A stretch of DNA of 64,000 nt from Callipepla californica brunnescens (Eukaryota > Chordata > Aves > Galliformes > Odontophoridae). Location: the NCBI GenBank assembly GCA_023055505.1, contig JALIRH010000077.1, positions 248,001-312,000 on the forward strand, in the 5' to 3' direction. This document shows positions 14,501 to 29,690 of this stretch, piece by piece. The first letter of the stretch is position 1; each line of letters begins with the position of its first letter. A program made the translations under genes and the position numbers. The notes under the pieces are model-generated. The model was not told the DNA's origin. It searched no databases and saw nothing but the letters and a program-made list of their open reading frames with translations.

Positions 14501-15082
14501 AGAGAATAAAAGAACTCTGTGAGGTACTTGGTAACTTGATGTAAGAAGAAAGTTATTTTAAGTCCTCTGTAATAACAAGAAACAGCAGGAAGATGAAACT
14601 GAGTTAATTTGTAAATTAGTTTGTAAATTAATCCAGAGGATACGTGGGAATGAGCTTAATTCATTTTTAAGCAAGCATTGCTCTGCTTATAGTATGAACA
14701 GTGTGTTTGCAGTGATGCTAATGAGAGTAATATGATGGCATAGTTTATATGTTCTACATTATTACCTGCAAATGCCTACAAAGGAGAAGCTGCAGTGTGC
14801 ATTTGTGAAATATATTTAGGTAATATATGTATAGGTATATATATATATATATACACATAATATTATATATTATGTACAGTGTACAATGTGTGTATGTGCT
14901 ACATGTATTTTATTTGGCCTTTGTTGCATAATTTCTTGGAACTGCTTGCAAATGACCCAAATTTCCAAGTAAGTCCCAAATCTCTTGGCCAATCCTTAGT
15001 ACTCAGGTTTCTCTTTGGAAAGAGTCAGACTGTCTTCCTTGGTCCATATGTACATTTCTTTTCCTTCCCCAGAATATCTGGT
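2521..15082. other. Long intron segment, mostly unique AT-rich DNA
   Basis: No conserved exon was recognised in these 12.5 kb. Simple features seen: an A run at 8761-8779 flanked by a short duplicated ccttgcctgaaa, an A-rich CAAA/AACC tract at 12356-12450, and a TA microsatellite at 14836-14855. Open frames such as that at 7320-7838 (minus strand) lack homology and an ATG start. Confidence 0.5.
14836..14855. repeat. (TA)n microsatellite
   Basis: About ten TA dinucleotides, followed by degenerate AT-rich, partly self-complementary sequence to about 14874. Confidence 0.9.
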
Positions 15083-16760
15083 AGAATCACAGAATCATTA
15101 AGGTTGAAAAAGACCTCTAAGAATATCTAGTCGAGCTGTCCACCTACCACCAATATTGCCCAGTAAACTATGTCCCCAGGTACTAAATTTAGCCTTACTT
15201 TAAACACCTCCAAGGATGGTGACTCCATCGCTTCCCTGGGTAACCTATTCCAATGCCTAACCACTCTTTCAGAGAAGAAATTCTTTCTGATATCCAACCA
15301 AACCCTCCTCTAGCACAGCTTGAGGCCAGTCCCTCATGTCCTGTCACGACAACCTCATTTCAGATAGTTGTAGAGAGCTATGAGGTCTCCTCTGAGCTTC
15401 CTTTTCCCCAGGCTGAACAATCTCAGTTCCCTCAGCCACTCCTCATAAGGCCTGTGCTTCGAACCCTTCTCCAGTTTTTTTGCCAATCTCTATGCACACT
15501 CCAGGGCTTCAGTGTCCTTCTTGTAGTGAGGGCCGCAAAACTCAGCACAGTATTCAAGGTACCTCATTAGAGCTGAATATAGGGGAATGATCATCTCCCT
15601 GGTCCTGCTGGCAACACTGTTTCTGATACAAGCCAGGATTCCTTTGGCCTTCTTGGCTACCTGGGCATGCTACTGGCTCATATTCAGCTGCGTGTCAACT
15701 AATACCACCAGATCCTTTTCCTCTGCATATCTTGCTAGCCACTCTGCCCCAGGCCTGTAGGGTTGGGGGTTGTTGCTGAAGCGTAGGACTCAGCACTTGG
15801 ACTTGTTGAACTTCATCGCATTGGCTTCAGCCCTGCAATCCAATCTGTCCAAATCCCTCTGTAGGGCCTTTCTACCCCCAGGCAGGAAAATGACACTTTC
15901 TGCCATCTGCAAACTTACTGAGAGTGTACTCAATCCCTTCTTCCAGATCATCAGTAGAGATATTAATCAAGGCAGGACCTGGTACTGAACCGTGCAGAAC
16001 ACCAGTCATGACCAGATGCCATCTGGGTTTAACTCTATTCACCACCACTCTGTGCCCAGCCCTCTAACCAGTTCTTTACCCAGCAAAGAGTGTACCTTTC
16101 CAAACCACACGATGCTAGCTTCTTAAGGAAGATACTGTGGGAAAAAGTGTCAGAAGTTTTGCTGAAGTCCAGGTACAGTATGTCAGCAGCGTTTCCCTCA
16201 TCCACCAGGGAGGTCACTCGATTATAGGGGATGAGGTTGATTAAGCAGGACCTGTTTTTCATAAACCCGTGCTGGCTGGGTCTGATCTCCTACTTACCTA
16301 CCCCTGCCATGTGAACACGCTCAAGATAATCTGTTCCATAACCTTCCCTGGCACCAAGGTTGGGCTGATAGGCCTGTAATTCCCCAGATCATCACATTAG
16401 CAAGTCTCTAGTCTCATCTGGAACCTCTCCTGATGATAAGGACTACTGATAGACAGTGGAAAGCAGCTCCTTCAGCACCTTTGGGTGAATCCCATCTTAC
16501 TGTTAATTTATTTGTAAAAACATTTTTTGTCATCCTTAATCACAACAACCAAGTTGAGCTAATGCTGGGCTTTAGCTTTTCTAATTTTCTCCCTGCATAG
16601 CCCTACAACTTCCTTGTGCTCTCCCCAAGTTGCCTATCCCTTCTTAAAAAGGAGATAAACTCTTTTTTTCTCCCAGAGTCACAGGAAAAGGTCCTTGTTC
16701 AGCCACATCAGTCTTCTTCCTTTCTGGATTATCTTGGGACACAGAAGATTCCCAGCTAAA
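15083..16760 (-). mobile_element. CR1 LINE, about 1.7 kb, C-type, degraded
   Basis: On the minus strand this is a 5'-truncated CR1. The 3' end is at about 15083 (gaatcacagaatcat on the + strand). The RT segment at 16035-16262 reads 'DEGNAADILYLDFSKTSDTFS' and 'WVKNWLEG', the conserved region in which aspartate-containing 'YLDF-KAFD' precedes the catalytic FADD. The distal part, to about 16760, matches the more 5' ORF2 spacer. An apparent internal gap lies near 16490-16510. Stops and frameshifts are frequent, so it is inactive. It lies antisense within the RNLS intron. Confidence 0.85.
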
Positions 16761-19700
16761 AGATGTGCATCTCAAACCATGACAAGACTGGCTTTCATTC
16801 CTTGAGTGGTTGGTGATGTGATCTTAAGGAGATCTTGTCTCCTCCTTCAGTTTTATATGCTTATAGATTTCATATCCTGTTCTTTGTAACATGGGGATCA
16901 GGTCAAAGGCTATACACATGGCCTTCCACCCTGCTATTAGCCCTCTAAAAATGGGGCAGTTCTGTTTCACTCCTTACAACAACAGTGGACTCAAATGTAG
17001 TGTACAGTGCTGTAGGAAATAAGTGTGAATGTTTATTGTGCAAGCTGGTAGAGATTTTAGTTTAATAATGACTGGATTGGTAGTCATCTTTGTTAGCGCA
17101 GCCAGGGGACAGATATTCAGGCACAGTTCTTCGCAAAATCATTAGAAACCTCATAAAAACCTGCATCTTTTTTTCATCATTTTTACTTTTTGCTAAGTTG
17201 TCATTCTAAATATGCATTTCTGTTTCTTTCATGTGCCATAAACTTTAGATAAAGCGGCTTTCTGTTAAGTCAATCAGAACTACAAAGATTTAAAATAATT
17301 ATTTTAAGTTATCCTGAGACTGGATATGGTGTGCATGCAAGACGAAACACTGCACTGTATTTAAACAGCATTATTCAAGCAGAGCCTAACCAGAAAAGGC
17401 AAACTAGATAAAAGAGTTCAGTGAGTATTTCAATGCAAATGCAGGCACAGTTGTGTTTAACTGTTAGGCTGCGTGTTTTAAACTCTCATGAAGTTTGATA
17501 TGGAAGCTGAGCTTAAAAGCCCACTCGTTCTCATAACCTCTGCTCCCTCCTACACAAATGCAGAAGCAGGAACATCCTGCATCTTGAAATGGTCACGGCA
17601 GTGGCAGAGAGCCAGTGTCATGGCATGGTGTCAGCTCTAATAGCTGTGCAGCAGGGGACTCCCTGGGACATCTGTCCTTTTTCACCAGATGACTAGACAC
17701 CTCAGAGCAACAGTTTCATGTTCAGGAAATCCATATACAAGCTCAACAAGCCTTCTTAGGAAAAACATCTATCGTGGAAGGCTTCAGGTAATATAACATT
17801 CTGAATAATTTATGCCCTAAACAGAGCAATGGTAGTAGCACGTCGTCAGCTGTGAAAATGAAAATAAGTGGTGTCTCCACATGCTTACCTCAGCTGCCTG
17901 TGCTGCTATTAAAATGTGTTAATGTAGTACCCAGGCTAAAAATGTGTTTGTTACCGTTTAACCACAGAGTTCCCTTTTAAACTTTTTTTGACTAGAGATG
18001 ATCACTATCCACTTAAAGGCATTTGAGTCACTGATGGCATCTGGTTGACATATTTGTGTCAGCATATCAGTAAGTCAGATACTGCAGATGAAGTCTGGAG
18101 CAAGGCAATCTGAGGAAATAACAAGACCTTATGAGGGTAGGATCAATTGTAGGGTTATTGAAGTGAGAAGAGTGTATGACTACAGAATTAATATGTGGAA
18201 AAATGGAAAGTGAAAGAAGCTTTTCTATTCAAGAAGCAAGTTGAGCATTACAATATCCCAGGGTGCTGTAAAAAGTTTGTTTTTCAGTTAATTCACCTGC
18301 TGCAAAACATGCAGCACCTACCAAAATCACAAAAGATGTCCAGGTTCCTTTTGGTTGTAGAGGCATCTTGCTAGCCATCCTTGATGCTGACCTGTCAGAA
18401 GAGAAGGGAACATTTTCTTTGCAAACACTTTGAAGTGGGAATGGGTACTGAGGCACATTTGCTGGCAAAGCTTCATCCAAAATTTTTGCTTGCTGAAACT
18501 CAAGCAGAGGGGGATAAATGGTAACCACAGAAATGCATTCTCCCTCCTGTAATCTGTCAGGATGGATACTGGCAGCTATTTCAAAGCTGTGCTGAAGTTT
18601 GCCTGCACTTCCCTGTGCGCTTACTCACTAAGAGCTCAATACAGGTATCCCAGCTGAGTTCTGGAACCACATTGGGACTTAATGGGGAGATAAGAACACT
18701 GTAGCTTTTAGAAGTACCAAATTAGGAATAGCAAAACTTTCCAAAACTTTTTTTTTTTCTTTTTCCTTAACTGCATCTCACATTTCACGATCTTCTTTTC
18801 CCTGTGGTTTTTCCTATTCTCAGAAGCTGTGACCTATAGCAGCAGGTACACGAAACTTTGTGCCAACTGACCTGAATCCTTTCCCCTCCCGTTCCTCTTT
18901 TCCATCTCTTCTTGCTCAAAAGTGCAGTTATGAGTCCAGTCCTCACCAGAGCCCCTGATGGTGAATGGTTCAGGTGTTTCTTTATTCTTCAGATAAAAGT
19001 GCACTTTTCAACTCCTCTGCTTGCTGGCCGGGCTGGATGCTGAACTCCCGTGTCGTGCAGTGCCTGCACTCCCTGCCTGCCAGCTGAAGCCTCAGCTCTC
19101 CTCTTGCTGGCCAGAGGAGATCTCTAGGTCCTCTCTTTCCCACAGTGCGGGTAAGGCTGTGAGGTGACAATAAAATTCTGGAACAGCAGATAAAAGATGG
19201 TGGCTGTATTTATGGGGTGTTAGAGATAAGTAACCCACTCTGCTGTCAGTGTATGGAAAAACAGCAAATAAAGTATACATACTCCTTGCTTTGATGTGAT
19301 GGAATCTCCAGGGGACACTTACTTTCAGTGACATTCCCAGTGCAGCTGTAGCTGAGTTTTTCAATGGAAACTGTACAATTTTTGTGCCTTTATGCGTTGC
19401 TTTAAAAATATCACTATGGCTTACTTTTGTATTCTGGACAGTTCTGCGATCTGAAAGCTGTTTATTTTTCCCAAAATGTTATTAAAATCATCGTAATCAT
19501 TTTTGTTGAAGTGGAAAAAGTTAATAATTATTTTGTGGTTTCATGCACAACATTTAAACAACAGTTTAAATCAATAAATTCATTTAAATCAATAAATGCA
19601 TGGAAATTCAAATTAAAGGCTCTGATCTTGTCCTTAGATCAACTTGTCCTTTTTGAAATATAAAAAGAATGAAACATCAGCCTTATAACCTGTTGCATTG

Positions 19701-22642
19701 GTCTTGCGTACAGTTCAGGTTTTTGGTTGTTACTTTCATTGTTAGATTTTGAACATGACATCACTTTGTCGTTTACTCAAACAATATAAACATCCTATGC
19801 CTTTTAAATTTGTATCAGTTTAGAGTTTCATGAACTACAGACATAACTTATTAAAAATCTGGGCACCTCTTCATCTTTTTCCAGGCTCCATATGTAGGTA
19901 TGGGATTAAGAACTGTCAATAGAACTGTAAATTTACCTTGGTGAGTGCGCTGCTGTTCAGCACCTGTCCCCAACAACCCCAAACACCTTCTGCAACTTTA
20001 CAGCCTGTGAAGACAGGTCTGTAAAGCAGTGTCAAGTCTTAAATGACGTGCTTAGAGCCAGCTGGCTGGCAGTACCGAGGCTGTGAAGGTTGTACCCGCT
20101 GAAGTGCTCCATACAATAAACTGTGCCTAAGCAAATGTCACTCGACAGGTATGATCCTACACAGACCAGAGGTAGGTTATGGAGCAAGCTGTGCAGTCCA
20201 AACACAAGCACACACAGTTACTCTGTGTGCTAAGCTCTTATGGGGGAACTTGCTTCTTGGGTTGAAAGGGGTTTTGTTCATTTTCTTCCCTCCAGGAGAA
20301 ATAATTGCCAGAGTAACCTGGACAAAAAGCAATGGTTTAGATGGGATATTACAGCTTTATACTTATTTGCTCATTTACAGGATTTTAATTTTCTTTTGAA
20401 GCACACCAAGAATATGTAATACATTGTGACTACTTATAAAGAAAGGGACCTGGTGGTGACAGACTCCTCAAAATCCCACTGTTCAGAGTCCTTACCTGGC
20501 ACCCAAGAGCAGACAGCAAGACTGTGTTCTCATGGCTTGCAGTGTTGGCTGGGGAGAGGGAAGTGTGAGAACAGGGGGATTTCTGGACACATCTGTCTCT
20601 GCTGTCATGTGGTTTATGTCTAGGAATTGGCACAAAGTGTTACTGAATTTGATAGCATCACTGTTAGAAGTTGGCAATGAGGAGCCCCCCCAGACAGCTC
20701 CCAGATGGTGCCATTGAGGGCCTGTACTGTTAAATTGTGAGGGGAGCGGGGAACATGTTCATTAAGGTGGGATGCTCAAAATCCCATCATGTTGGCATTC
20801 TTATCTCCAGCAAGCCTCATGTGTGTGCTTAATCCCCTTCTGTCATAGATGGGAGTCACCTGGTTCCTCAACCAGGACTTGCTTAGGGTAAAATGAGAAG
20901 AAATGGCTTTGAAGAGCAGCTCCTGTGGCACTGTTACTGTGTCTTGGTCACAAACCAACAGCTGTACCATACTGTACCATAATTTAGGTGAAAGCCGCTT
21001 TGACAAGGGAAGTTGACCACAGGCACCTGGGGGTATTGGACCCAGTGCTTACAGCACTTTCTGAGATCCATGCGGATGAACAGATCCTCCTTAGAAAAAG
21101 TCCAGGAGCGGTTGTCCCCACACCTTCTCAGATGGGGAATTGGACAGGAGAGAGAAAGGCAGCTTCTTCAGAGTGCATTTGGCTCAGCCAGTCCTGTCTT
21201 GTCCTCTGGCTTCCTCTTGCCACATAACTACCTTCTCCAGTGTGAGATCTCTTATTTTCCCTCTTTTCCTCTCTCCAGCTGTAAAGGACCAATGTTAATC
21301 TGGTCACCTCTTCCCTCCCCTTAAGGGCAGGATGTGACACCAGCTTCCACAGAATGATTGTTGCTTTTATCTGCCCTTCATGTTTCTCTGTCCCCAGAAG
21401 TATTTATACTAAAAAGTCTCCGGGGTTTTTAGGGGGTGCATTTCAAGGTTTATTGGTTTATTACTGAAGAGAATTTGGGATAGCATCTGACTTCCAGTCT
21501 TCTGGTATGCTGGTGATTAGCTAAAGCTGATGTAGGTGCAGAAGATGTATGGAGGGGGAAACCATCCAGGTGCCTGAGTTAGGACAGCCCTCTGAGGTCA
21601 CATCTAGAAGCTGACAGCAGTTTCGGATTGGCTCAGGGATGGCACCATTACCTACTTGTTGTCTTCTGCATGTAATGCTTTTTTGTGTGCTAGTGGTCTA
21701 TTCTGGGCTTCTCTGTACATGGAACAGTTTATGGAAAGCAAAGACTCCTGCTGTAATGCATAACAGATTAGACATCCCCCATCTTGGATCTGTGAAGCAC
21801 CTTACACAGTATTTCTGCTGGGATAAGCTTCTTTTGAGCAGATGATGTAGGCTGGGCAGGTCCAGGAGATATGCAGACTTCAGTCTGGGAAGCGACTATC
21901 CCACTGTGAGGTGGATGCTCCCCTGAGTGTGCCACCAGGTCCAGTGCTGGAGAACCCTCCCTGGCACTTTTCATTCACTAGTATACATACAGTTGCTGAT
22001 GCTGGAATGGCAGCCAGAGCCCTGTCACACCTCTTACAGTATTAGAGTTCAGACTTAGGCTGCCTTAATCTTTTTGAGAAGTGAGCACACCAGCAGCAGC
22101 GGGTATGGACCTTTATGTCAACCAGTAGGCTCTGAGTTCAGAGGCAGTCTTTGCAAGGACTTCTCAGTGTGGTTAAATATGCTCTTAGCTGTGTGTCCTG
22201 CAGCAAAACACTCTGCCAGCATTGCTGAACTGGGACTCAGGAGTCCCTTGATACTGCACCAAACAAGGAGATTTGATTTATGGCTTGGGTATTGGAGTCT
22301 CACATTGGCACAGCAGAAAAATTCTGTTCTCAAAGAGAGAACATGTGCTGGTGCAGCATGTGATGAAGCCTTCCTGGTTTGCATGTTTTGTGGAGCAGCT
22401 TTAGCCATGACAACAGGGCCAGTCATGCCAGTATTATAATTTGTTGTGGCTGTGGTGTGGGCAAGGCATGCAGGCATACCAGGCTTCATGCATGAAGCTT
22501 GTCCCAGCCTAGACTACTGGGCAGCATCTTATGAAGATTGGAAAACTGAGGCAAAAAGCAGATGTTACTGTAATTGGAAGACAGAATTAATCACAGGGAG
22601 AAATGGATTCACTGTTGCTCTGAAATGTTCTAACTTTCCTTA
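16761..22642. other. Intron segment without recognised repeats
   Basis: Mostly unique sequence. The part from about 20400 to 22450 is more GC-rich than the flanks and gives several overlapping 60-120 codon open frames on both strands, but none shows a recognisable domain. An imperfect internal duplication of a 'ttaaatcaataaat' unit lies at 19565-19600. Confidence 0.45.
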
Positions 22643-22966
22643 AAATAAATATCTAAGGAATGGGAGGCAAAGGGATGAGGCTGGACTCTTCTCAGCAGCG
22701 TGTGGTGATAGGACGAGGGAAAATGACCACAAACTGAGGCATAGTAACTTCTGCACAAATGTGTGTGGAAACTTTTTCACAGTGCAGTGACAGAGCACTG
22801 GCACAGGCTGCACAGAGAGGTGGTGGAGTCTCCTTCTCTGGAGGCATTCAAGACCCGCCTGGACCCATACCTGTGCAACCTGGGCTGGGAGCTGCTTTGG
22901 CAGGGGGACTGGACTTGATGATCTCTAGAGATCCCTTCCAACCCCTATAATTCTGTGATTCTGTGA
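22643..22966 (+). mobile_element. CR1 LINE 3' end (about 320 bp)
   Basis: Sense-orientation CR1 tail. It starts at the 'taaatatctaaggaatggg' block, passes the 'gagcactggcacaggctgc' segment and ends in the canonical 'ctctagag-tcccttccaacccctataattctgtgattctgtg' arrangement, with two copies of the octamer-like tail. The short open frame at 22759-22950 is a translation of this ORF2/3' UTR region, not a gene. It sits about 770 bp upstream of an RNLS exon. Confidence 0.92.
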
Positions 22967-23267
22967 ACGTGCTTTCATCTAAAGCTGTTGAATTTCACTA
23001 CAAGCTCTGTGGAATCTTCTGTTTTCTGAGAGTTTCTCAGTTTACCCGCACTGATGCTGTGTTAAAAATATTTAGGATAAGTTCTTCTCTTGTTTTTGAT
23101 TACAAATGTGCTAGTAGTCTGGATATTTCACTACAACCCAAGAATATAGTGCTAAAGTGCTATGCTATGATGTTTTTTTCATCTATTTGAATCAGAACAT
23201 GGACACTGGAGGGTCTGTGTTGCTGTTTCTCACGGAGATTCAAGTGTTCCTGTGTTCCTTTTTCTTT

Positions 23268-23310
23268 AATATATATCTATATATATATATGTATATATAT
23301 GTATATATAT
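23268..23310. repeat. (TA)n/(GTATATATAT)n microsatellite
   Basis: AT dinucleotides interrupted by three regularly spaced GTATATATAT-like units, giving a roughly 10-base higher-order period. Confidence 0.9.
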
Positions 23311-23660
23311 GAAGTCATTTGTTGGGTTCTTTTTGCAGAGTTGTATTTACTTGATGTGTTAGGGGCAAACTCACATTTTATTCCTACTAAGAGTACTTAT
23401 CTTCAGAGAAAGTGTTTGGGAAGAAGTCAGCTGGCATCAAAGTTTCTAATCAGATGCAATGTCATCTAGAAGATGAACAACCTGGTGAGGGTTGTATGTG
23501 AAGGACGTACTCTACATAATGTGCCATTAAAACTTCATGAAGAGGTGTCCCAGAAACAGTATTACAAAGCTCTAGGGTTACTATTAGATTCTTAGTTTTA
23601 GCAGTCTGTTTTTTTTTCAGGAAGGAATCATCAGCTTTACCACAGAATTCACGCATTTAA

Positions 23661-26437
<2,777 letters not shown>

Positions 26438-26851
26438 TGTCACAGACACAGATAGATCTAGAGGTAACTCCATAACAGCTATTGGTGGAGAATGCGGGCA
26501 GGAGGACCTGCAGACCCATGCCCTGGGAAAAGGGAAAATGGAAAAAAAGGAGGAAGGGTAGGGAAATGGGTCTAAAAACAGAACAGCAATGATCTAAGGA
26601 GGAAAGTTAATTTACTAAACATGATATCGGAATGCAAAGTAACACAATATAATACAATATCATTTGAATTGAGGTTAATAAATCAAATAAAATGAGAGAG
26701 AGAGAGTGTCCAAAAACAAGGGCCTTACTCTTTTTATAAGAACCAGGTACCCCAAAAATCAGCTGTCCCCAGGACTGGAACATTAACTCCCAATACTTTG
26801 CATGATGTTATGATGTGGAATACTAATAAAGAAAATCGTAAAACCATGACA
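26438..26851 (-). mobile_element. Old solo LTR, same family as the 47971-48544 LTR
   Basis: The right end (26780-26851) closely matches the other two LTRs: 'catgatgttatgatgtggaata' followed by 'aaaaccatgaca'. The middle shares the 'cagaacag-aatgatct-aggaggaaag-taatttacta' block and the 'caaataaaatgag' block with a short GA run. The left end is diverged; aligned to the other copies it starts at tgtcac (26438). It is shorter than its relatives (414 versus about 575 bp) because of deletion in the U3/R part. The 5-base flanks (ccccc and cttcc) do not match convincingly. Orientation is inferred from the provirus, whose coding strand is minus. Confidence 0.8.
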
Positions 26852-29400
26852 CTTCCCAAAGAGCCAGCATGTTAATGCCTGAATGCTTCTGCTACCACCT
26901 CTCCTCCTCTAGGCCATATACACTCTCCCATATATACTATGTGTAGTGGCGTGTATTTCTTAAGTGCCAGCCTCCATCCCTCCTTCATTACTTCAGTCTT
27001 AAGAGGGAAATTTACTTTTCTGCCCATCAGATGCAGCTGCAGTGGTTATCAGGTTTATGCTCTCAGCACTGTTGTAATTACACAACAGAATCAGTTTGTT
27101 ACCACGAATTAGAAATGGCAGGACTGAGAAGCAGGTCTGTCTGTCATTCTCCAGAAATATCAGCCTTTGCTCCTAGGGCAGCATGCTTCCACAAGGACAA
27201 CTCTCCCATTTGCAGTTTTGCAATGAGGTACACGTCTCCATCTGTAGAGGTAATATGCTCAAAAGTTACGTAAGGAAGAACCTACAAAAAGTGTATGTTG
27301 AATTCCCTGCACAGTGTGTATGAATATTAAATATCTGTCTGATTGGCTGCCTTAAACACTCCATCAATATTTATATCTGGTCGGGGGGGAAGTGGGAATT
27401 CTTCAGTATAAATTATTTCAAGCCTCCTTTCTGTAATATTGCAGTCTATGCAGTTCTTTGTATTCTAGAGGACTAAAGATAGATGACACAAAAATCGAAG
27501 CAGTACTCTAATTTTATATGAGGACTGTGATGTTATATAATCTCAAGGGAAGATTTATTTTTCAAGTTTTCAAGATCAATGTAATTTTTGAGCTTTTTTT
27601 TTTTTTTTTTTTTTAAATAAAGATTCCTTTATCTTCTCAGTTCCAGAATATGAATTTTTTAGGAAAATGAAAGAGTCAAAGAGTTATTTAGGGTTTTGCC
27701 CTCATTACACGGCCAATTGCTTTGTAATCCCCTGCTTGTCTTATAAAAAATTAAAAAAAAAAATCAGAAACTGTCTGTAAGGCTAATGAAATTCTGCATA
27801 TGAAAATATCAGTGCTATTCTTTAAGTGGACTCTTCCAAAATCTGCCTTGTGAGTTACTGTAGATTTTATTCCATGGAAAGTAAGGGGCCATATATACCA
27901 TGAGAACTACTAAGGATAACTCAGGAATCTCTCCCTTTTGCAAAACAGTAGTATGACATTTTGAAAGTGAATCCTCTCTTGCTTATTTTCTAGGAGTGCT
28001 GAAATTATTCACTATCCCTTTATTTAATTATTTATTTATTGTTCCTAGCTTTATGAGGCTGTCTGCACTGGCCAGCGGTATTTCCATGCACTTTCCACTC
28101 AGCCCAGCTTTTAGGGTTTGTTTGACATGGCAGTTATAAAACCCTTTCCCTTCCTCTCATGTTATTCAGAACCAGAATGGATTTTGGATAGCAAAACACA
28201 ACTCCTAGCTCTGTTGTAAAATTCCTTAGGGGTTGGAAGCAACCAAGTTTGTTTGGTCGGTTTTTTTAATTGATGTCTGTTCTGACTCCAGGTTTTGCAT
28301 CACTGGATAGGAACATGAGAGAAATTCTTGACATGATTCCTATAGGAACCTGTCAACCCATCACACTCTTACAATACTACAGGTACCTTTACTGTCCATT
28401 TGACAAATGAATACTACATGTCTCAGGCACTAATAGTGTTCTCTTTTCTAAAGAAACATTCAGCTTCGGGCCTTTGTGGATCCCAGGGATCAAGCTAATC
28501 GCACCATTTAAGTCTGTACAATTTCTTTTTAGTTCAGGGACTCTGAACCCTGACTTTGGCATAGATTCATCAACTGTACAGCAGCTTTTGTATTTTGCAA
28601 GAGAGAAGTTTTCAGTGGGCAGATAATTCACACTGGGCTTTCTCTGAGAAGAGGTGTGCTTTACTTGTGTTGGGATGTTTATGGTTTTTTGGTTTTTTTT
28701 TTTTGTCTCTGCAAACACTTAAACTGCCTATTCCCTTCCTTCCGTAAGACTAGTGGTAAGGAAGATGTGGCCACCATGGGAGCTGAGTTTACACTTGGGC
28801 TTACCATGGTGAATTGGATACTGTGGGCTTACCAGGGTAGAACAAGGTGTTTGTGGGAGGACTTGGCAACACGGGCTGTTCCTACTGCCACTATCCTGCT
28901 GTAAAAAACAAGTGCAAGGGATGGTCATAAGTCCTTATTATTGTAATAGCACAGCCATACTTATAGCCCTAGTGGCTTTGCTTCATGGAGGATACTGCAC
29001 TTTTTCATCTTATACTCTGCATTAAATGTGTTATTCAAATCCAGAAGCGACCTTTCTGATCCCAGATATTCCTGAGCCACAAGTCAAAGTACTGGCTCTG
29101 TTTTTTCTGCTCTTTTTCAGAGTATTTTTTATTAGCCCCATCATTTTTTCTGGAAAATTATAGACCTTGCAGACTTAACACTGCATACCTTCTCTCAAGT
29201 CCTTTCACTTTGAACTTCTATAAATAGTTTGGCTCTGTCTTCACTGTAACCCTTCAGAATGTGGAAGATGTTCACTCTTAAATTCCTAACTTAGATTTTT
29301 CATCTCCTTTCTTTTCATTTCATCCCTTTCCCCTTTCCTTGAATTTGGTGTCAGACATACTAAGAGGGGCTACCAGGCTGATAGTGCAGCTGCAGTTTGA
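26852..29400. other. RNLS: RNLS intron segment
   Basis: Mostly unique AT-rich DNA, with a 21-base T run at 27594-27614 and a short TTTA-type repeat near 28019-28042. No exon recognised. Confidence 0.5.
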
Positions 29401-29690
29401 TCATAGAGTCATTTAAGTTAGAAAAGACCTCTAAGGTCATCAAGCCCAATTGTTAATCCAGCATTTTGCCAAGCCTACCACTAAATAGTGTCCCTAATCT
29501 CCGCATCGTGTCTTGTAAATATCTGCAGGGCTGGTACTTCTCTGGGCAGCATGTTACAGTGCTTCACAACCCTTTTAGAGAAGAAATATTTCCTGATATC
29601 CAACTTAAGCCTCCTCTGGCGCAACTTGAGGCAATCTCCTCTTGTCCTATCACTTGATACATGGGAGAAGAGACCCTAATGTCATTAATT
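29401..29690 (-). mobile_element. CR1 LINE 3' end, degraded
   Basis: Minus-strand CR1 tail. The 3' end (atcatagagtcat) is at 29401, followed by 'agaccactaaggtcatcaa'-like sequence and the 'gagaagaaatatttcctgatatccaac' block that recurs in the 15.1 kb copy. It stops at about 29690, just before an A/C-rich low-complexity tract at 29725-29762. Confidence 0.85.

Noticed and set aside
20426..22489. Cluster of overlapping open frames on both strands.
   Set aside because: Frames overlap mutually on both strands without recognisable domains; the locally higher GC content lowers stop density.
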